Source of the DNA: Mucilaginibacter aquatilis
Lineage (GTDB): Bacteria; Bacteroidota; Bacteroidia; Sphingobacteriales; Sphingobacteriaceae
Direction of reading: 5' to 3'
Assembly (NCBI RefSeq): GCF_009755275.1
Contig: NZ_WQLA01000001.1
Location: forward strand, 868,001-932,000
DNA length: 64,000 nt
The notes beneath the pieces were generated by a model. It did no database searches, was not told where the DNA came from, and was given only the letters and a program-made list of their open reading frames with translations. Within the stretch, counting starts at the first letter, position 1. The number at the start of each line of letters is the position of its first letter. This document shows, in pieces, positions 38,345-47,136 of the stretch. The translations under genes and the position numbers were made by a program.

Positions 38345-38821
38345 TCAATACAACGTTTTCGTTACTTGCCCATCATGGTATTCCTTCACTTCGTGCAAGT
38401 GCAAATTACCTCTGTCATCGGCAGTAAAAGATTTTGTCATTGAGTCTAAACGCCTATGGTGGTCTAAGTAAATTTCTGTAAATGTAATTCTATCCCGGCC
38501 AATAGTATGGGTGCCTTTAGTGAGCAACACTTTGTTACGGCTGGCCTTCATCCAGGCGCTGCACAAACTCCGCGTTTGACCGGCGCGGTAAACAACAAAA
38601 AAAGCTCCATCTAAATTTCCATCATGAACGTAGTAATCTTCTTCATATAAACTATAGTCGTATTTACCCAAACTAAAGTTTTTAATAAGCTTTTTATTTG
38701 GCATTTTAAAGGCACTTAAGCTTAGCAGCATAGATGCAGTTAAAGCTGCCCCTAACGTATACTCACAAACAAACTTCTTATTAACAATTGGGTTTAATTT
38801 AAATGAACTGCAATTTAGCAT
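38345..38821 (-). CDS. Hypothetical protein with one N-terminal hydrophobic segment
   Basis: 158 residues. A hydrophobic stretch at 20-38 (EYTLGAALTASMLLSLSAF) could be an anchor or late signal peptide. The rest is beta-rich with many Tyr/His/Asp (YDYSLYEEDYYVHDG). No family recognised. Convergent with the GH13 gene. Confidence 0.6.
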   Translation of the reverse strand: MLNCSSFKLNPIVNKKFVCEYTLGAALTASMLLSLSAFKMPNKKLIKNFSLGKYDYSLYEEDYYVHDGNLDGAFFVVYRAGQTRSLCSAWMKASRNKVLLTKGTHTIGRDRITFTEIYLDHHRRLDSMTKSFTADDRGNLHLHEVKEYHDGQVTKTLY

Positions 38822-38916
38822 AAGGATAATTAGTGAAGTATTTCACTGCCAAATTAATACTTAGCTACATTCTGTTTCAGCCCTTTAACTATTTTTAACA
38901 ATTGCCATGAAATAAG

Positions 38917-39717
38917 CTATCTACGCTTCCACAACTTACCGGTATAGTTAAGTTCATCTAACCCTAATGCTACCTTTTGCCCCGATTCAAAACCGAACAC
39001 TTCTTCAAAAGTGTCTTCCAAAAAGTCATTCATTTTTTGCTCGCTGAAAAACCAGCATGGGTAGGAGGCATCATAAAAAGCAGGAGGCACTTTTTGTATG
39101 GTTAAGCGATCCTCTGGTCCGTCTATAAAAGCGGTACGATCAATTATGAGATAAGGTATGCTACTTTGCTTAACTTTATTTAGAAGCTTATATGGTGCTT
39201 CCATATATTGTAATGAGCTGCTGAACATCAATAACTGAGGCTCGTTTTTAACCAGCACTTCATCCAGCGAGTAGTGAAATTTCAAATGCGCATTTTCAAA
39301 ATTGCGCTTACCTTCATCAACAAACATTTGCTGCTCTACCAAATGCCACTGTAATGAATTTAAATGCTTAAGAAAGGGAAGGTTTTGCCTGTACGATGTA
39401 CCGAGCGAGCCGCCATAATCTACCACACTCAAGTGATTATTATTTTGCGATGCTATCCACAACAATGAGGATAAAATGGGGTAAAATATCTCCACTTTTT
39501 GCTGAGCTATGCCATCGCGTTCATATTTAGCCTCACCATTTTTAACTTTTAACGCTGCTTCACTAACCCGCTGCAACACACTTTGCGCGTTGTAGCCTGT
39601 AGTTTGTTGTAACGCCTGCTCCCAGCTTTTATAGTCACCATGCCAGCCGTAGCGGGCGCTGTATCGCATAATGCGTTTAATTATCGTTGGAACAAAATCT
39701 CCTTTTTTAAGCGACAT
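38917..39717 (-). CDS. Putative methyltransferase, TIGR04325-like
   Basis: 266 residues. YGWHGDYKSWEQAL near the N-terminus, the glycine-rich VVDYGGSLGTSYRQN at about 100-115 (SAM-binding motif I) and later FSSSLQYMEAPYKLL and PYLIIDRTAF are consistent with the TIGR04325 methyltransferase family, usually found among O-antigen or capsule genes. Here no glycosyltransferase is near, so the substrate is open. Divergent from recA. Confidence 0.75.
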   Translation of the reverse strand: MSLKKGDFVPTIIKRIMRYSARYGWHGDYKSWEQALQQTTGYNAQSVLQRVSEAALKVKNGEAKYERDGIAQQKVEIFYPILSSLLWIASQNNNHLSVVDYGGSLGTSYRQNLPFLKHLNSLQWHLVEQQMFVDEGKRNFENAHLKFHYSLDEVLVKNEPQLLMFSSSLQYMEAPYKLLNKVKQSSIPYLIIDRTAFIDGPEDRLTIQKVPPAFYDASYPCWFFSEQKMNDFLEDTFEEVFGFESGQKVALGLDELNYTGKLWKRR

Positions 39718-39903
39718 AGATGGTATGTGTTATTTTGTAAGGTTTATACTTGTGCAAATATTTAGCCACTGTAAATTGAGCAGTTTATAAACAATTAGCA
39801 TCAAACAATTCAAGCTCAATTATGCTATATTCACAAGCAATAAAACCAAAAGCATCAGTTAAAAATATTTACTAATTTTTTTAGTATTTAATTATTTACT
39901 TCT

Positions 39904-39911
39904 TATATTTG
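39904..39911 (+). promoter_or_regulatory. -7 promoter element for recA
   Basis: TATATTTG fits TAnnTTTG and lies 17 bases before the recA ATG at 39929. The -33 region is T-rich without a clean TTG. I did not find a clear LexA-type inverted repeat. Confidence 0.55.
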
Positions 39912-39928
39912 TATACAATATAAACACG

Positions 39929-40948
39929 ATGAGTAACGTAAACGCAGATAAATTAAAAGCACTACAGCTAACATTAGATAAGCTGGAAAAATCATACGGT
40001 AAAGGTACCATTATGAAATTGGGCGATACCGTTATTGAACCCATTGAAGTAATACCTACAGGCTCATTAACACTTGATTTAGCTTTAGGTGTTGGCGGCT
40101 TACCAAAAGGCCGTGTAATTGAAATTTACGGTCCGGAATCTTCAGGTAAAACTACTTTAGCCATACACGCTATTGCAGAGGCTCAGAAAAAAGGTGGCAT
40201 TGCTGCATTTATTGATGCCGAGCATGCTTTTGACCGTTTTTATGCTCAAAAGCTAGGTGTTGATGTTGAGAATTTATTAATTTCTCAACCAGACAACGGT
40301 GAGCAAGCCTTAGAAATCGCTGACAACCTGATCCGTTCAGGAGCTATTGATATATTAGTTATTGACTCGGTTGCAGCCCTTGTACCAAAAGGTGAAATTG
40401 AAGGTGAAATGGGCGACTCTAAAATGGGTTTACAGGCCCGCTTAATGTCGCAAGCCTTACGTAAGCTTACCGGTACCATTAGCAAAACCGGTTGCTGCTG
40501 TATATTTATCAATCAGCTGCGCGATAAAATTGGCGTTATGTTTGGTAACCCGGAAACTACTACCGGTGGTAACGCCCTTAAATTTTACGCTTCGGTACGT
40601 TTGGATGTACGCCGTATATCACAAATTAAAGATACTGATGAGGTATCAGGTAACCGTGTAAAAGTTAAGATTGTTAAAAACAAGGTTGCTCCTCCATTCC
40701 GCCTGGCCGAATTTGATATCATGTTTGGCGAAGGTATTTCAAAAGCAGGTGAAATTATTGACCTAGGTGTTGAGCACAGCATTATTAAAAAAGCCGGATC
40801 ATGGTTTAGCTACGGTGACAGCCGTTTAGGACAAGGCCGTGATGCCGTTAAGCAACTAATTATTGACAACCCTGAGCTTGCAGAAGAACTGGAAAATAAG
40901 ATTAAGGAAGTTGTTTCGGGTGAAGAGATTACACCTGCAGAAGATTAA
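39929..40948 (+). CDS. recA: Recombinase RecA
   Basis: 339 residues. Forms ATP-dependent filaments on single-stranded DNA for homologous recombination and SOS co-protease activity. Walker A GPESSGKT is at 68-75, Walker [11 protein letters not shown] near 139-148, and the DNA-binding loop L2 region [22 protein letters not shown] is intact over its parts. The C-terminal acidic tail is short (EEITPAED). Confidence 0.98.
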   Translation: MSNVNADKLKALQLTLDKLEKSYGKGTIMKLGDTVIEPIEVIPTGSLTLDLALGVGGLPKGRVIEIYGPESSGKTTLAIHAIAEAQKKGGIAAFIDAEHAFDRFYAQKLGVDVENLLISQPDNGEQALEIADNLIRSGAIDILVIDSVAALVPKGEIEGEMGDSKMGLQARLMSQALRKLTGTISKTGCCCIFINQLRDKIGVMFGNPETTTGGNALKFYASVRLDVRRISQIKDTDEVSGNRVKVKIVKNKVAPPFRLAEFDIMFGEGISKAGEIIDLGVEHSIIKKAGSWFSYGDSRLGQGRDAVKQLIIDNPELAEELENKIKEVVSGEEITPAED

Positions 40949-40969
40949 TATTTAGTATAGTTTTTATTT

Positions 40970-41003
40970 AGCCACTCTTGCTGCGCGCAGAGTGGCTTTT
41001 TTG
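40970..41003 (+). terminator. Terminator of recA
   Basis: AGCCACTCT (40970-40978) pairs with AGAGTGGCT (40989-40997), followed by a T-run to 41003. Confidence 0.85.
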
Positions 41004-41075
41004 TTTCCATACTTTCGATGATAGTTAATGTAATATCATATATTGGTACACATAAACACTTATCACAACACTCAA

Positions 41076-42311
41076 ATGAACAGGATGAAACTTCTGTTGC
41101 TGATGCTTTTGCCATCTGCAGTTTTTGCACAGGCAAAATACCTGCCGGGCTATGTAGTTGAAAGCAACGGAGACACACTCAAAGGCGTTATCAACTACCA
41201 TCCGCAAAACTCAACACCAAAGTATTTTGAATTTAAAGCTAATCCCGAACAGAAAACGCCGGTTGTTTACACCCCTACCGATGTTAAAGCGATCAACGTG
41301 CTTAACGCTGCCACTTTTATTACTTACTCGGGCAAAGTATCAATGGATAAAAACAAATTTCCTGATATACCAACCGCAATTGATACCATTACACAACAGC
41401 AGCAAATATTTTTAAAAGTAACTTATATTGGAGACAACGTTGGTTTAGCCGAACAAGAGGATGCAACAAAACACCGTTACTTCTTAACCGAAAACAACAC
41501 CGCTGCAACTGAGCTGATATATTACCAGTACTACGCTAACATTGATGGCAGCCGTACCGTGCGAACAGCCGAAATGTATAAACAAACACTTAAAAACGCA
41601 GCAAACCGCTATAGCAACAACCTTGAAACTATGGCGCTTATTGATAACACCACATTTACAGCCAGCAGTCTTACCCGTGTGCTTAAGTTGATGAATAAAG
41701 ACAATAAAGTTGAAGAAAAGAGCTTTGTAGTGGGTATACACGCCGGCGTTAGCTTAAACGCAGCACGATCGGGCTTGTATGGAAACAGCGTATTTACCGG
41801 AGACGCGTCATGGTCTTACCTTCCACGTGTTTTGGCAGGAATTGAACTCTCTGATCACCGTATTCTTAAAAACCTACGCTTTAAACTAGATTTTACTTTT
41901 ACAGGTGTAAAGCCACGTTTTAACAAAACAATACAGGTAGGTGCAACAAATATTACCAACGAGTACAGCTACGAAATTGACCATTATTACTTTTCTGCCA
42001 TTCCAAACGTTACTTACAATATCATCAACAGTAACCGGTTCAGGCTTTTTGCAGGAGTTGGTTTATCATTAAATTACGGAACCTCAAGCAAAATTACTTT
42101 CAAGCGCAATTTATCCCAGTTTAATGATCTTAAAAACTTACAAAGCTCCTGGACGTCTACCCCATTGCAATTGGGCGTAACGCTAAATAAGAGATTAGAT
42201 ATTTACGGTAACTTCACGTATTCTAACCGTGTTATGCTGTATGATCAGTTTTTCCTTACCGGAAGACATTTCGACTTTGGCTTGCGTTATAGGATCACCA
42301 AGGCTTATTGA
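41076..42311 (+). CDS. Outer-membrane beta-barrel protein, uncharacterised
   Basis: 411 residues from the ATG at 41076 (an in-frame TTG at 41043 is dismissed). Signal peptide 1-19 ends AVFAQ. The N-terminal half (about 20-210) is a globular domain beginning YLPGYVVESNGDTLKGVINY; the C-terminal half (from about 220) has alternating hydrophobic strands of a small outer-membrane barrel (FRLFAGVGLSLNYGT, FDFGLRYRITKAY with an aromatic near the end). Function unknown. Confidence 0.72.
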   Translation: MNRMKLLLLMLLPSAVFAQAKYLPGYVVESNGDTLKGVINYHPQNSTPKYFEFKANPEQKTPVVYTPTDVKAINVLNAATFITYSGKVSMDKNKFPDIPTAIDTITQQQQIFLKVTYIGDNVGLAEQEDATKHRYFLTENNTAATELIYYQYYANIDGSRTVRTAEMYKQTLKNAANRYSNNLETMALIDNTTFTASSLTRVLKLMNKDNKVEEKSFVVGIHAGVSLNAARSGLYGNSVFTGDASWSYLPRVLAGIELSDHRILKNLRFKLDFTFTGVKPRFNKTIQVGATNITNEYSYEIDHYYFSAIPNVTYNIINSNRFRLFAGVGLSLNYGTSSKITFKRNLSQFNDLKNLQSSWTSTPLQLGVTLNKRLDIYGNFTYSNRVMLYDQFFLTGRHFDFGLRYRITKAY

Positions 42312-42396
42312 CATAACCCTGTTTTATAACTGAAAAATGCCTGACAAATAATTAAAAAACATAGTGTTACTTTGACACACTAAAAAACTACATACT

Positions 42397-43431
42397 ATGG
42401 AATACAGGCAATTAGGTGCATCGGGTTTACATGTACCGGTATTAAGCTTTGGTACAGCAACCTTCGGCGGTGGTAATGACTTTTTTAAAGCTTGGGGAAA
42501 TACCCAATTAAATGAAGCAAAGCAATTAATTAACCTTTGCCTTGATGCAGGTGTTAATTTTTTTGACACGGCCAATGTGTACTCGCATGGCGTATCTGAA
42601 GAAATTCTGGGTCAGGCGCTTGAAGGTTTACGCAACAAAGTACTTATATCTACCAAGGCTACTTTCCCTATGGGATCGGGGCCAAATGATTTTGGTTCGT
42701 CTCGCTTCCACTTGCTTGAGCAGGCCGAGGCAAGCCTACGCCGTTTAAAAACAGATCATATAGATATATATCACCTGCATGGGTTTGATGGCAACACTCC
42801 GGTTGAAGAAACCTTAAAAGCCCTTGATGATTTAATAACCAGTGGCAAAGTACGTTATATCGCCTGTTCTAACTTCTCGGGCTGGCATTTGATGAAGTCA
42901 CTGTCTGTATCTGAACGCTACGGTTGGGCACGGTACATAGCACATCAGGCTTACTATTCTTTGCTCGACAGAGAATTTGAATGGGAATTGATGCCTTTGG
43001 GTATTGATCAAAATGTAAGCACTATTGTTTGGAGCCCGTTGGCATCAGGCCAATTGGGCGGTAAGTTCCGTCGCGGCCAGCCAATACCGCAAGATAACCG
43101 CCGCAGCCAGGGAGGTTCACATGGCCCTGAAACCAATATGGAGCGCCTATATACTATTGTTGATGCGCTTGACGAGGTTGCTGAAGAAACAGGAAAATCA
43201 GTTGCACAAGTTGCGCTAAACTGGGTTTTACAACGCCCTACTGTGGCCAACATTATTATTGGTGCCCGTAACGAGGAACAATTAAAGCAAAACCTTGCAG
43301 CTGTAGGTTGGAACTTAAGCATTGAGCAAATTAAAAAGCTTGATGCGGCAAGCGAAACACCTGCCGTTTATCCGTACTGGCACCAGCGTCAAAATACAAA
43401 GCTTAATCCGCTGCCAAACTTTTACAAGTAA
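42397..43431 (+). CDS. Aldo/keto reductase
   Basis: 344-residue TIM-barrel NADPH oxidoreductase. The catalytic tetrad is D57, Y62 (FDTANVYSHG), K87 (STKATF) and H128 (YHLHGFD). Length and the C-terminal NWVLQRPTVANIIIGARN match the general-stress/L-glyceraldehyde-3-phosphate reductase-like subgroup. Substrate not determinable. A strong terminator shared with the NlpC/P60 gene follows. Confidence 0.93.
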   Translation: MEYRQLGASGLHVPVLSFGTATFGGGNDFFKAWGNTQLNEAKQLINLCLDAGVNFFDTANVYSHGVSEEILGQALEGLRNKVLISTKATFPMGSGPNDFGSSRFHLLEQAEASLRRLKTDHIDIYHLHGFDGNTPVEETLKALDDLITSGKVRYIACSNFSGWHLMKSLSVSERYGWARYIAHQAYYSLLDREFEWELMPLGIDQNVSTIVWSPLASGQLGGKFRRGQPIPQDNRRSQGGSHGPETNMERLYTIVDALDEVAEETGKSVAQVALNWVLQRPTVANIIIGARNEEQLKQNLAAVGWNLSIEQIKKLDAASETPAVYPYWHQRQNTKLNPLPNFYK

Positions 43432-43472
43432 AAAAAAGCCCGCCTCTACTGCATATTGAGGCGGGCTTTTTT
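43432..43472. terminator. Bidirectional terminator between aldo/keto reductase and NlpC/P60 genes
   Basis: A perfect 15-bp stem (43432-43446 with 43458-43472) with an 11-base loop, A-run and T-run on either side of GC-rich arms. It starts right at the reductase stop codon. Confidence 0.88.
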
Positions 43473-43504
43473 ATATGTGTCATAGTAGCGAATTCAATGC
43501 ATAA

Positions 43505-44074
43505 TTAATAATCTCCTTTAAAAATGCGAAGTGTTTTAACGTACCTGCCCTGGTAATATGAATTTAACGGCGTTTCGGTAACGCCGTTAGCCTTGCCTGA
43601 TGTTGAATGGATAAAAACGGGTTCAGCACCGGTTTGAGTAAGAATACCCATATGGCCTACCACCCGCTTGGTACTATCGGTACCGGTAAATAAAATTAAA
43701 TCACCGGGTTTAGCCTGGTTTATAGGTATCTCTTGCTTTACATAAGTAAAATCAACTGATGAACGTGGCACTGCTATATTGAAGTGGTTAAATACGTAAG
43801 TAATAAAGCCTGAGCAGTCAAATCCCTCATCAGGTTTAAGCGAACCATACTTATATGGAACCCCTATCAGTGTTTTTGCATAAGCTATCAGCTCAGCAGG
43901 CTTGGTAGTACCTGTGTTGATAGTTACCTTAGGCTGTTGAGCGTCGACTATAACGGGTTTTACAGAAGGCTCATTATCTTTTGGAATGTAGTTTTCTTGC
44001 AATGTATTGTTTTGACCGCAAGAGTGAAACAGTATGGCAGCGGCAAATAGGTAAGTTTTGTAAATGATAGGCAT
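43505..44074 (-). CDS. NlpC/P60-family peptidoglycan endopeptidase, lipoprotein
   Basis: 189 residues. The lipobox LFHSC lipidates C19. After a linker, the papain-like C40 domain has the catalytic C87 (FDCSGF), H141 (VVGHMGI) and third polar residue H156. Such enzymes cut the D-Glu to diamino-acid bond in cell-wall stem peptides. The domain is minimal, with no SH3 or LysM targeting module. Confidence 0.92.
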   Translation of the reverse strand: MPIIYKTYLFAAAILFHSCGQNNTLQENYIPKDNEPSVKPVIVDAQQPKVTINTGTTKPAELIAYAKTLIGVPYKYGSLKPDEGFDCSGFITYVFNHFNIAVPRSSVDFTYVKQEIPINQAKPGDLILFTGTDSTKRVVGHMGILTQTGAEPVFIHSTSGKANGVTETPLNSYYQGRYVKTLRIFKGDY

Positions 44075-44254
44075 TTTTAGCTAACACATTTACAGTTAAA
44101 AAGTTAGAGCCATAACAACCATTACTAATTCGCTCTAATTGTAATTATGCAAACTATGAAGACGTCTAACACATATCAATTTCCAATCGCTCACAATATT
44201 TAACCTTCAATTACAAAAATATCACCAGTGGCATGCTTTTAGTACTGCCACGGT

Positions 44255-44800
44255 ATGAACTTACAAAAGGCGACATTTGGCGGAGGCTGTTTTTGGTGTA
44301 CGGAAGCTATATTTCAGATAATTAAAGGAGTGAAGTCGGTTGTTTCAGGCTATATGGGCGGAGAAATAGAAAACCCTACTTATGAGCAAATTTGTGGTGG
44401 AAAAACAGGACACGCCGAGGTTGTTGAAGTTGAGTTTGATGCGGATGAAATAAGTTACAATGATTTACTCTTTGTTTTTTTTGAAACTCACGACGCCACA
44501 ACCCTTAACCGGCAAGGAAATGATGTGGGAACACAATACCGTTCGGTTATTTACTACCATAATAAGGAGCAAGAGCAACAAGCCAAAGAGATGGTTGCGC
44601 AACTTACAACTGAAGGTATTTACAGCAACCCAATAGTAACTGAAATTAGCCCGGTTGGTACCCTTTACACCGCCGAATCATACCATCAAAACTATTTTAA
44701 TAACAACACTTACAAGCCATACTGCACCTTTGTAATACAACCTAAGCTCAACAAATTTGCCCGAAAGTTTACTGAAAAGGTTAAGGCTGGAGCTGTTTGA
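44255..44800 (+). CDS. msrA: Peptide-methionine (S)-S-oxide reductase
   Basis: 181 residues. Repairs methionine-S-sulfoxide using the nucleophile C12 in GGCFWCTE. The motif GHAEVVEVEFD and the late YHQNYF are typical. There is no fused MsrB domain, and no signal peptide, so it is cytosolic. A small hairpin GTGGCA/TGCCAC (44228-44251) ends 3 bases before the ATG. Confidence 0.96.
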   Translation: MNLQKATFGGGCFWCTEAIFQIIKGVKSVVSGYMGGEIENPTYEQICGGKTGHAEVVEVEFDADEISYNDLLFVFFETHDATTLNRQGNDVGTQYRSVIYYHNKEQEQQAKEMVAQLTTEGIYSNPIVTEISPVGTLYTAESYHQNYFNNNTYKPYCTFVIQPKLNKFARKFTEKVKAGAV

Positions 44801-44886
44801 AGAAAGGCGGGGAATTCAATGATGTAATTATTAAGATAAGCCATTTAAGCAAACGGGTAACTGCTATACTTATTAAAAGTATACTA

Positions 44887-44894
44887 TAACTTTG
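44887..44894 (+). promoter_or_regulatory. -7 promoter element for the e(P4)-type phosphatase gene
   Basis: TAACTTTG fits TAnnTTTG, 20 bases before the ATG at 44915. Confidence 0.5.
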
Positions 44895-44914
44895 CGGTTT
44901 AAAGCAAAGTGCTC

Positions 44915-45715
44915 ATGAGTAAGAAAGTTTTTATTGGTATGCTTGGCATTGTGTTAGCCTCTTGCACAGCAACCAAACAAGCAGTGCAGCAAACATCTGT
45001 TACAAACAGTGGTAAGGTTTGGTCATCTTTATGGCAGCAGCGGTCGGCCGAGTATAGGGCGCTATGCTTTCAAGCCTACAACCTGGCCAAACTCAGGCTT
45101 GATGAAGCGCTGGCTAAAAAAACTAATAAACCATTAGCCATAGTAACCGATATTGATGAAACTGTGCTGGACAATAGCCCGTATGATGCGTCACGCGCTA
45201 TTAGTAATCTGGAATATGACGCAGCGACCTGGAAACAATGGACTGCTAAAGCTGCGTGCGATACCGTTGCCGGAGCTCCGGCATTTTTTAAATATGCAGC
45301 AAGCAAGGGTGTTGCCATCTTCTATATAACCAACCGCGATGAAGATGAACAGGCAGGCACGGTTAAAAACCTCCAAAAGTTTAATATGCCTTTTGCTGAC
45401 GATGAACATGTTATACTTAAAGCTGGCACATCGAGCAAGGAACCAAGACGATTGAATGTACTCAAAGGCTATGATATTGTGCTTTTATGCGGCGACAATT
45501 TGCCCGACTTTGATGCGGTATATGATAACCACCCCACTGAGCAAAAGCGTAATGAAGCAACTGCTAAGCTTTCGGGAAAATTTGGAAGCAAATATATTAT
45601 ATTGCCTAACCCATCATACGGTGATTGGGAAGGCGCACTGTTCAACTTCAATTACGGACTGAAAGCCGCACAGAAAGATTCAATAATTAAAGCCAAGCTA
45701 ATAACCGAAAAATAG
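44915..45715 (+). CDS. Lipoprotein e(P4)-family 5'-nucleotidase/acid phosphatase
   Basis: 266 residues from the ATG at 44915 (a GTG 6 bases earlier is possible). The lipobox LASC lipidates C17. HAD motif I is V-T-D79-I-D81-E-T, motif II includes FYITNRD, and motif IV is LLCGDNLPDFD. Haemophilus e(P4) removes phosphate from nucleotides and NMN at the outer membrane; a similar periplasmic scavenging role is likely. Confidence 0.9.
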   Translation: MSKKVFIGMLGIVLASCTATKQAVQQTSVTNSGKVWSSLWQQRSAEYRALCFQAYNLAKLRLDEALAKKTNKPLAIVTDIDETVLDNSPYDASRAISNLEYDAATWKQWTAKAACDTVAGAPAFFKYAASKGVAIFYITNRDEDEQAGTVKNLQKFNMPFADDEHVILKAGTSSKEPRRLNVLKGYDIVLLCGDNLPDFDAVYDNHPTEQKRNEATAKLSGKFGSKYIILPNPSYGDWEGALFNFNYGLKAAQKDSIIKAKLITEK

Positions 45716-45785
45716 AGGTGATTACCGTATGAGTGATGGTGATGGTGAAAATGTTTAACTTAGCGTTATCATCATCAACATCCCT

Positions 45786-46652
45786 ATGGTAACAATAGAA
45801 AACGAATTCCTTAAAGCTTCAATTAGCAGTAAGGGTGGCCAGCTTACATCGCTAATTAATAAGGCCTCACAAACTGAATTGATATGGCAGGCTAACGAGC
45901 AGATATGGCCTTGGCATGCCCCCAATCTTTTTCCTATAGTTGGCGGTTTAGTTAATAATGAGTTAAGGGTAAACGGAACAACGTATAATTTGTCAAGACA
46001 CGGGTTCGCCCGTCAATCTGATTTTAGCATTGCCGAAGCTAACCCTCACCATGCCGATCTTGCGCTGCATTGCAATGAACAAACGCTGGCGGTGTACCCT
46101 TACAAGTTTGCTTTCCATATTTTATATGACCTTATTGACAATGCGCTAAGAATCACTTACAAGGTGATAAACCTTGACGATAAAGCTATTTACTTTTCGG
46201 TGGGTGCGCACCCCGCATTTAATGTACCATTTAACAATGGTGATAATTACGAAGACTATTTTATTGAATTTGAAGTTGCCGAAGAGCTTAACTCGCATGT
46301 ATTATCGGCCGAGGGATATTTTACCGGGGAAACTACCCCTATAAAACTTGAAGGTAAAAAATTAGCGCTAACCCGTAATCTTTTTGATAATGATGCTCTC
46401 GTGTTTAAAAACATACAGTCAAAGGTGGTTACTATAAAATCTGCAAAGTTTGATCAATCAATCACCGTTGAATATCCGCATTATAACCACTTAGGTATAT
46501 GGGCAAAACCGGGTGCCAATTTTGTTTGCATTGAACCCTGGCTTGGATATGCCGATGATGTTGTGCCGGCAAGTGATATAAGTGAGAAACCGGCCATACA
46601 AAAACTCGAAAAAGGACACGTTTTTGAATCGCCCTACTACATTAGTATTTAA
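45786..46652 (+). CDS. Aldose 1-epimerase family protein (LacX-like)
   Basis: 288 residues of the galactose mutarotase fold. Starts ENEFLKASISSKGGQLTSL, has the conserved NLFPIVGGLVNNEL and RHGFARQSDF segments, the histidine motif VGAHPAFNVPF and a late glutamate in CIEPWLGYAD. It belongs to the shorter LacX/YeaD-like branch, acting on free or phosphorylated sugars; substrate unknown. No secretion signal. Confidence 0.88.
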   Translation: MVTIENEFLKASISSKGGQLTSLINKASQTELIWQANEQIWPWHAPNLFPIVGGLVNNELRVNGTTYNLSRHGFARQSDFSIAEANPHHADLALHCNEQTLAVYPYKFAFHILYDLIDNALRITYKVINLDDKAIYFSVGAHPAFNVPFNNGDNYEDYFIEFEVAEELNSHVLSAEGYFTGETTPIKLEGKKLALTRNLFDNDALVFKNIQSKVVTIKSAKFDQSITVEYPHYNHLGIWAKPGANFVCIEPWLGYADDVVPASDISEKPAIQKLEKGHVFESPYYISI

Positions 46653-46739
46653 CGTTAGCTTGAGGATAATTGAACATTTTTAAAACATTACTTACCTGTT
46701 GAAGGTAATCTGTTTATTATTCAATTAATCTACAATCAT

Positions 46740-47078
46740 ATGAAAAAGATTATTTATCTATTTATGACAACGTTGATGTTAAGCTTTGTTGCCTTTACAT
46801 CAAACGCGGCTACCACTGATGCTGGCGTTAACTACAAAGAGTACTACGCAAACAAAAGCGTTGAAGAAAGAAACGCGCGCGTAGAAGAAATCAAAGCCCG
46901 TGTTGACGAGATCAGAGCAATGGACAAATCTGACTTGAGCAAAACTGAGCGCAAAGAGTTAAGAAAAGAACTTAGAGAGCTTAAAAAAGAAGCTAACGCT
47001 GCTGCTACCAGCGGTGGTATCTATCTTTCAGTAGGTGCTATCATTATCATCATCTTAGTACTTATCCTGATTTTATAA
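46740..47078 (+). CDS. Small exported coiled-coil protein with C-terminal membrane helix
   Basis: 112 residues: signal peptide 1-23 (ends FTSNAAT), a highly charged heptad-like helix at 38-85 (EERNARVEEIKARVDEIRAM, then KTERKELRKELRELKKEA), and a C-terminal hydrophobic helix (IYLSVGAIIIIILVLILIL, 94-112). It probably sits in the periplasm anchored by its tail. Function unknown; the type is common in Bacteroidota. Confidence 0.8.
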   Translation: MKKIIYLFMTTLMLSFVAFTSNAATTDAGVNYKEYYANKSVEERNARVEEIKARVDEIRAMDKSDLSKTERKELRKELRELKKEANAAATSGGIYLSVGAIIIIILVLILIL

Positions 47079-47098
47079 TCAGTATACCAATCACTCTA

Positions 47099-47135
47099 AA
47101 ACAATAAAGGAGCCTTATAGGCTCCTTTATTGTTT
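47099..47135. terminator. Bidirectional terminator between the small coiled-coil gene and parC
   Basis: A perfect 16-bp stem (47099-47114 with 47120-47135), loop TTATA, between convergent genes. Confidence 0.85.
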
Positions 47136-47136
47136 A

